DNA of 19,617 nt from Paracoccaceae bacterium (GTDB taxonomy: Bacteria > Pseudomonadota > Alphaproteobacteria > Rhodobacterales > Rhodobacteraceae): positions 1-19,617 of the forward strand of contig JAKITE010000042.1 of the NCBI GenBank assembly GCA_021648225.1, in the 5' to 3' direction. The notes under the pieces were generated by a model. That model saw only the letters and a program-made list of their open reading frames with translations, searched no databases and had not been told where the DNA came from. Of this stretch, positions 15,197-19,617 are shown in pieces. The number at the start of each line of letters is the position of its first letter. Positions within the stretch are counted from its first letter, which is position 1. A program made the position numbers and the translations under genes.

Positions 15197-16285
15197 TTGA
15201 CGATTAGTAATTCGTCCGATGCATTCGTTGCTTTTGAACGGGTGCAAAAAAGCTATGACGGCGAGATTCTGGTGGTTAAAGACCTTAATCTGGCGATTGG
15301 CAAAGGTGAGTTTCTAACCATGCTCGGGCCTTCGGGTTCTGGCAAAACCACCTGTCTGATGATGCTGGCAGGGTTTGAAACCGCCACCCATGGCGATATT
15401 TTGCTGGATGGGCGACCTATCAACAATATCCCGCCCCATAAACGCGGCATTGGCATGGTATTTCAAAACTATGCCCTGTTTCCGCATATGTCGGTCGGGG
15501 AAAACCTCAGCTTTCCGCTGGAGGTTCGCAAAATCGGCAAATCCGAACGTGAAGACATGGTTCGTGCTGCACTGGATATGGTGCAAATGGGTGATTTTGC
15601 CGATCGTCGCCCGGCCCAGCTTTCGGGCGGGCAGCAACAGCGTATCGCTTTGGCGCGGGCTTTGGTGTTCAAACCCGAGCTGGTATTGATGGATGAACCG
15701 CTTGGCGCGCTTGACAAACAATTGCGCGAACATATGCAATATGAAATCAAACATCTACACGAAAGCCTTGGCATTACCGTGGTTTATGTAACCCATGACC
15801 AATCCGAAGCCCTGACAATGTCGGACCGGGTTGCAGTGTTCGAGGATGGCCGCATTCAACAGCTGGCCGCGCCCGATGATCTGTATGAACGCCCCGAAAA
15901 TTCGTTTGTGGCCCAGTTTATCGGCGAGAATAACACCCTGAACGGGGTGATTACCGCCAAAAACGGTGATCTGGTTTCGGTGGATGTCGAGGGCGGCCTA
16001 AAGGTGCAGGCATTGGCGGTTAATTGTGGCGGGGTTGGCGATGCAACAACGCTGTCGCTGCGCCCTGAACGGGTTTCAATCAATGACCAAGGCCCCAATA
16101 AAACCGAAGCCAAAGTTATGGAGCTGATCTATCTGGGCGACCATATCCGCTGCCGGTTGGTGGTTTCGGGCAATGACCAGTTTATCGTCAAAATCCCCAA
16201 CGGGGCCAACCAGAAACACCTGATGGTCGGGGAAACCACCCCCATCAGTTGGCAAAGCGAAGATTGCCGCGCGCTGGATCCATAG
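15197..16285 (+). CDS. PotA-like ABC transporter ATP-binding protein (polyamine type)
   Basis: This 362-residue importer ATPase has Walker A GPSGSGKTT (44-52), Q-loop VFQNYALFPH (88-97), signature LSGGQQQR (142-149), Walker B LVLMDE (162-167) and the switch histidine in YVTHDQ. A C-terminal TOBE-type domain of about 120 residues follows (SVDVEGGLKVQALAVNCGG, SLRPERVSI). This is the PotA/FbpC/CysA layout that energises type I importers. I prefer the TTG start at 15197 because GGGAG sits seven bases before it. A second in-frame TTG at 15155 has no ribosome binding site, and the ATG at 15192 is out of frame and stops at once. Downstream genes support a polyamine-like system; the substrate is not proven. 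Confidence 0.9.
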   Translation: MTISNSSDAFVAFERVQKSYDGEILVVKDLNLAIGKGEFLTMLGPSGSGKTTCLMMLAGFETATHGDILLDGRPINNIPPHKRGIGMVFQNYALFPHMSVGENLSFPLEVRKIGKSEREDMVRAALDMVQMGDFADRRPAQLSGGQQQRIALARALVFKPELVLMDEPLGALDKQLREHMQYEIKHLHESLGITVVYVTHDQSEALTMSDRVAVFEDGRIQQLAAPDDLYERPENSFVAQFIGENNTLNGVITAKNGDLVSVDVEGGLKVQALAVNCGGVGDATTLSLRPERVSINDQGPNKTEAKVMELIYLGDHIRCRLVVSGNDQFIVKIPNGANQKHLMVGETTPISWQSEDCRALDP

Positions 16286-16293
16286 GCGCGCGG
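16267..16293 (+). other. GC-rich hairpin across the PotA-like stop codon
   Basis: Perfect arms CCGCGCGC (16267-16274) and GCGCGCGG (16286-16293) flank an 11-base loop that contains the TAG stop and an internal TGGATCCA palindrome. No U run follows, so it is not an ordinary terminator. It could stabilise or process the transcript between the ATPase and binding-protein genes. Confidence 0.5.
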
Positions 16294-16364
16294 ACCAATA
16301 ACAATATGCAGGTTTGCCCAAACCGCATGTTTTCAAACACGGGCAACCATTAAGGGAGACTATA

Positions 16365-17465
16365 ATGAAACTTAAAAACCTTGTAATCGGGGCGGGCGCT
16401 GCGGCGCTTTCGGCCGGTGCGGTGGCAGCACAAGACCTGACCATCATTTCCTGGGGCGGGGCCTATTCCGCCAGCCAGCAAAATGCCTATCATGACCCGT
16501 ATATGGCGGCAAATCCCGGCGTAAACATCATCAATGACGAATCCTCGCCCGAGGCCGTGGCAAAACTGCGCGCAATGGCCGAAGCCGGCAACACAACATG
16601 GGATGTTGTCGATGTCGAAGCCGCCGACGCCATTCGTCTTTGTGACGAAGGTCTGGCAATGGAAATCGACGCTGACACCCAACTGGCACCGGCGCCGGAC
16701 GGCACATCAGCCACCGATGATTTTGGTGCCCTGCTGGTTTCGGAATGCTTTATTCCGCAGATCGTTTTTTCAACCACATTCGGCTATCGCACCGATATGG
16801 TGCCCGAAGGCACACCCCCGCCAACCGGCGCATGTGATGTTTTTGATCTGGAAACCTATCCGGGCAAACGCTCGTTAAACAAAAACCCGGTTGCCAATAT
16901 GGAATGGGCGCTTTTGTGTGACGGCGTAGCCTATGAAGACGTCTATGACATGCTGGAAACCGACGCTGGCCAGGCACAGGCATTTGCCAAACTGGATACC
17001 ATCAAAGACCAAACCATCTGGTGGTCTGCTTCGGCTGAACCGGTGCAATTGCTTGCGGATGGTGAAGTGTTCATGGCATCGGCCTTTAACGGTCGCCTGT
17101 TTGCAATGATTGCCGAACAGGGCCAACCTGTTGCCATGGCATGGGACTGGCAGATGCTGGACATCGATGGCTGGATCATTCCGGAAAATATAAGCGACGA
17201 GCGCAAGCAAGCCGCACTGGATTACGTGTATTTTGCCACCGACACCCAGCGCCTTGCTGACCAAGCCAAGTATATCTCATACGGCCCGGCACGTGCTTCT
17301 TCGGCACCGCTGGTTGGTCTGCATGCAACGCTTGGTATCGAAATGGCGCCCCATATGCCAACCGACCCGAATAATGCGGAAAATACTTTCGTAAACAACT
17401 ATTTCTGGTGGGCTGATTACCGCGATGATCTGAATGCAAAATTTCAGGCATGGTTGCTTAACTAA
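16365..17465 (+). CDS. PotD-like periplasmic binding protein (polyamine type)
   Basis: This 366-residue secreted protein has a signal peptide MKLKNLVIGAGAAALSAGAVAA with likely cleavage near residue 22. The mature chain begins DLTIISWGGAYSASQQNAYHDPYMAANPGV, the usual opening of group I solute-binding proteins of the PotD/AfuA class. Later landmarks are WDVVDVEAADAIRLCDEGLA, TIWWSASAEPVQLLADGEVFMASAFNGR and the C-terminal YVYFATDTQRLADQAKYISYGPARA. The protein delivers the ligand to the permeases encoded just downstream. AGGGAG precedes the ATG by six bases. A strong hairpin after the stop probably raises its level over the permeases. Substrate could be putrescine, spermidine or another small cation; binding residues cannot be judged by eye. 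Confidence 0.88.
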   Translation: MKLKNLVIGAGAAALSAGAVAAQDLTIISWGGAYSASQQNAYHDPYMAANPGVNIINDESSPEAVAKLRAMAEAGNTTWDVVDVEAADAIRLCDEGLAMEIDADTQLAPAPDGTSATDDFGALLVSECFIPQIVFSTTFGYRTDMVPEGTPPPTGACDVFDLETYPGKRSLNKNPVANMEWALLCDGVAYEDVYDMLETDAGQAQAFAKLDTIKDQTIWWSASAEPVQLLADGEVFMASAFNGRLFAMIAEQGQPVAMAWDWQMLDIDGWIIPENISDERKQAALDYVYFATDTQRLADQAKYISYGPARASSAPLVGLHATLGIEMAPHMPTDPNNAENTFVNNYFWWADYRDDLNAKFQAWLLN

Positions 17466-17475
17466 GTCAATTTTT

Positions 17476-17498
17476 GCGGGGCCGGTCAGCGGCCCCGC
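17476..17498 (+). terminator. strong intercistronic hairpin between binding-protein and permease genes
   Basis: Arms GCGGGGCCG (17476-17484) and CGGCCCCGC (17490-17498) form a nine-base-pair perfect stem with a five-base loop, followed by ATATTTTTCC. It looks like a partial rho-independent terminator or 3' stabiliser placed inside the operon. It mirrors the hairpin after the BMP binding-protein gene at 7781-7800. Confidence 0.75.
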
Positions 17499-17521
17499 AT
17501 ATTTTTCCGATTGGAGACCCG

Positions 17522-18778
17522 ATGTCCGATTCAAGCCCCGTTCTGGCCGCTGATGGCCGCCCGCTAAAGGCCAGCTTGAACCGCGCTTTGCGCCGCCAGA
17601 AAACCCGTGCTTTATTGCTGATCGCGCCTTTGCTGTTATTTGTGCTGGTGGCATTTATTGCCCCTATTGGCGACATGCTTTTTCGTTCGGTCGAAAACGA
17701 TATTGTGTCAAACACCCTGCCGCGCACGGTTGTTGCGCTGGATGAATGGGATGCCTCCAGCGGACAAATGCCCGAAGAGGCGGTTTTTGCAGCCCTTGCC
17801 GAAGACCTGAGAATCGCCGTTGCCGACAAAAAACATACCCAGCTTGGTTCCCGGTTGAATTACGAATTATCCGGCATGTCTTCGCTGTTTCGCAAAACCG
17901 GCCGTTCGGTCAAGAAACTGGATATGGATGCGCCATTCACACAGCAATTCATCGACATCGAAGAAGACTGGGGTGACCCTGAAGTCTGGTCAACCATACA
18001 GGCCAATTCATCACGCTATACCGCCGGTTATTTTCTGAATGCAGTTGATTTGCAATTGGGACCAACCGGCATAGAAAAACGGCCAGAGCTTGAGCGGATT
18101 TACGTCAAGTTGTTTTGGCGGACCATTTTACTAAGTGTTACCATTACATTTGCATGCTTTTTGCTGGGATATCCGATTGCATTTTTGCTGGCAAACCTGA
18201 AGGTGCGCACATCGAATATGCTGATGATCCTTGTTTTGCTGCCGTTCTGGACCTCGCTTTTGGTGCGCACCTCGGCGTGGAAAGTGCTGCTTCAGCAACA
18301 AGGGGTGATCAATGATACCTTGGTCTGGCTGGGGATTATTGCTGATGAAAACCGGTTGCAGCTTATTAATAACGCCACCGGCACCATTATTGCCATGACC
18401 CATATTTTGCTGCCCTTTATGATTTTACCGCTTTATTCGGTGATGAAAACCATCCCGATTTCTTATGTGCGTGCCGCCAAAAGCCTGGGTGCCACCAACT
18501 GGACCGCGTTTTGGCGGGTGTATTTCCCGCAATCGGTTCCGGGCATTGGCGCCGGGGCGATTTTGGTGTTTATTCTGGCGATTGGCTATTACATCACGCC
18601 AGCACTGGTGGGGGGCACCTCGGGGACGTTTATTTCCAACCTGATTGCATACCACATTTCCAGCTCGTTGAATTGGGGTCTGGGGGCGGCGCTTGGCGCA
18701 ATATTGCTGGTATTGGTTCTGGTGCTTTATGCGCTTTATGACAAGATTGTCGGCATTGATAACGTGAAACTGGGGTAG
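17522..18778 (+). CDS. PotB-like ABC transporter permease with a large periplasmic insertion
   Basis: This 418-residue inner-membrane protein is much longer than E. coli PotB (about 275 residues). A charged cytoplasmic N terminus (RALRRQKTRA) leads to helix 1 at about 30-51. Then comes a hydrophilic segment of about 145 residues (52-198) predicted to be periplasmic. The remaining helices begin near 200. The EAA loop that contacts the ATPase is YVRAAKSLGATNWTAFWRVYFPQSVPG (about 315-341). The start at 17522 is preceded by TTGGAG; an earlier in-frame ATG at 17474 would place the intercistronic hairpin inside the coding region. It is followed three bases later by the second permease gene. Confidence 0.88.
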   Translation: MSDSSPVLAADGRPLKASLNRALRRQKTRALLLIAPLLLFVLVAFIAPIGDMLFRSVENDIVSNTLPRTVVALDEWDASSGQMPEEAVFAALAEDLRIAVADKKHTQLGSRLNYELSGMSSLFRKTGRSVKKLDMDAPFTQQFIDIEEDWGDPEVWSTIQANSSRYTAGYFLNAVDLQLGPTGIEKRPELERIYVKLFWRTILLSVTITFACFLLGYPIAFLLANLKVRTSNMLMILVLLPFWTSLLVRTSAWKVLLQQQGVINDTLVWLGIIADENRLQLINNATGTIIAMTHILLPFMILPLYSVMKTIPISYVRAAKSLGATNWTAFWRVYFPQSVPGIGAGAILVFILAIGYYITPALVGGTSGTFISNLIAYHISSSLNWGLGAALGAILLVLVLVLYALYDKIVGIDNVKLG

Positions 18779-18781
18779 AAT

Positions 18782-19617
18782 ATGAGCAAGCTTCCACCAT
18801 ATACAACGCTGGGCCAGAAAATCTGGCATTATACGTTTTTGTTTATCGCGGCATTGATCTTCTTTTTTCTGATCTTCCCGATCATCATCATCATTCCTTT
18901 GTCGTTTAACGCACAGGATTTCTTTACCTTTACACCAAAAATGCTGGCGCTGGACCCGGAGGGGTATTCGCTTAAGCATTATCAAGATTTTTTCAGTAAT
19001 TCCGATTGGCAAAACGCATTGAAAAATTCGTTTCAGATCGCGCCGGTTGCCACATTAATTTCGGTAACCTTTGGCACCTTGGCAGCGGTTGGCCTAAGTC
19101 AAAGCCATGTGCCGTTTCGCGGCGTGATTATGGCGATACTGATTTCGCCAATGATCGTTCCATTGATTATCTCAGCAGCCGGCATGTATTTTTTCTATTC
19201 CCGCATTGGGTTGCAAGGCACCTATGCCGGCGTTGTATTGGCCCATGCGGTGCTGGGCATTCCGTTTGTGATTATCACGGTTACCGCAACGCTGGTCGGG
19301 TTTGACCGCTCGTTAACCCGGGCGGCGGCCAATCTGGGTGCCGGACCGATACGCACATTTTTCAAAATTCAAATGCCGCTGATCCTGCCGGGGGTTGTTT
19401 CGGGCGGGCTGTTTGCGTTCATCACCTCGTTTGACGAAGTTGTTGTGGTTTTATTTGTGGGTTCTGCTGCCCAGAAAACCCTGCCATGGCAAATGTTTAT
19501 CGGCATGCGAGAGCAAATTTCACCAACCATTCTGGCAGTTGCCACGCTGATGGTTGCCATTTCGATTGTGCTGCTAACCACCCTTGAATTCCTGCGCCGG
19601 CGTTCCGAAAAATTACG
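18782..19617 (+). CDS. PotC-like ABC transporter permease, 3' end cut by window
   Basis: The frame opens at ATG 18782 and stays open to the window end, giving 278 residues without a stop. Helix 1 is HYTFLFIAALIFFFLIFPIIIIIPLSF (about 16-42), followed by a periplasmic part with GYSLKHYQDFFSN. Further helices start at about 79, and the EAA loop RAAANLGAGPIRTFFKIQMPLILPG is at about 184-208. Family members are about 260-290 residues, so only the final few residues are probably missing. It pairs with the preceding permease to form the channel. The basic tail EFLRRRSEK at the edge suggests the C terminus is close. Too short a piece is missing to affect the assignment. Confidence 0.88.
   Translation, partial: MSKLPPYTTLGQKIWHYTFLFIAALIFFFLIFPIIIIIPLSFNAQDFFTFTPKMLALDPEGYSLKHYQDFFSNSDWQNALKNSFQIAPVATLISVTFGTLAAVGLSQSHVPFRGVIMAILISPMIVPLIISAAGMYFFYSRIGLQGTYAGVVLAHAVLGIPFVIITVTATLVGFDRSLTRAAANLGAGPIRTFFKIQMPLILPGVVSGGLFAFITSFDEVVVVLFVGSAAQKTLPWQMFIGMREQISPTILAVATLMVAISIVLLTTLEFLRRRSEKL

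Noticed and set aside
1..19617. CRISPR arrays, tRNAs, rRNAs, insertion sequences, phage attachment sites or riboswitches
   Set aside because: No repeated spacer-like units, cloverleaf-like sequences, transposase genes or conserved riboswitch elements were seen. Non-coding gaps are all under about 170 bases.

Overview
The window looks like chromosomal DNA of an alphaproteobacterium, most likely Rhodobacterales-like. This is inferred from the flhA-fliR-flhB order, the style of the nucleobase and polyamine ABC transporters, and the overall protein resemblance; no 16S or other marker gene is present to confirm it. Coding density is very high. The longest non-coding stretch is about 165 bp, and I saw no tRNA, rRNA, insertion sequence, phage gene or CRISPR array.

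Layout. (1) Positions 1-2472, + strand: the end of a flagellar export-gate operon (3' end of flhA, fliR, flhB, and a small coiled-coil FliJ-like gene), joined by stop/start overlaps. (2) 2532-2966, + strand: trxC, a zinc-finger thioredoxin with its own possible promoter. (3) 8801-2963, - strand: a five-gene nucleobase/nucleoside uptake and salvage operon. It encodes a BMP-family binding protein, a double ABC ATPase, two permeases and a CodA-like deaminase. A near-perfect RutR-type palindrome lies upstream, and a strong hairpin separates the binding-protein gene from the rest. (4) 14054-8967, - strand: cbbL-cbbS-cbbQ-cbbO, a form IA (IAq type) RuBisCO with its CbbQ/CbbO activase, and a divergent cbbR (14166-15107, +). 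(5) 15197-19617, + strand: a PotABCD-like polyamine-type ABC transporter in the order ATPase, binding protein, permease, permease. The last gene runs off the window a little before its expected end.

How the genes work together. CbbR probably controls cbbLSQO from the 111-bp shared intergenic region, and CbbQ/CbbO would remodel inhibited RuBisCO. No phosphoribulokinase or other Calvin-cycle gene is in the window, so the RuBisCO cluster stands alone between two transport operons. The nucleobase operon would import a base or nucleoside and deaminate it in the cytoplasm. Its deaminase keeps the CodA metal and catalytic residues but has Cys where E. coli CodA has the substrate-proximal Asp314, so the real substrate may not be cytosine.

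The points most worth a second look are the RutR-like operator, the CodA Asp-to-Cys change, the isolated IAq RuBisCO cluster, and the repeated use of intercistronic hairpins that would set different expression levels within operons. I did not find a clearly undescribed multi-gene system.
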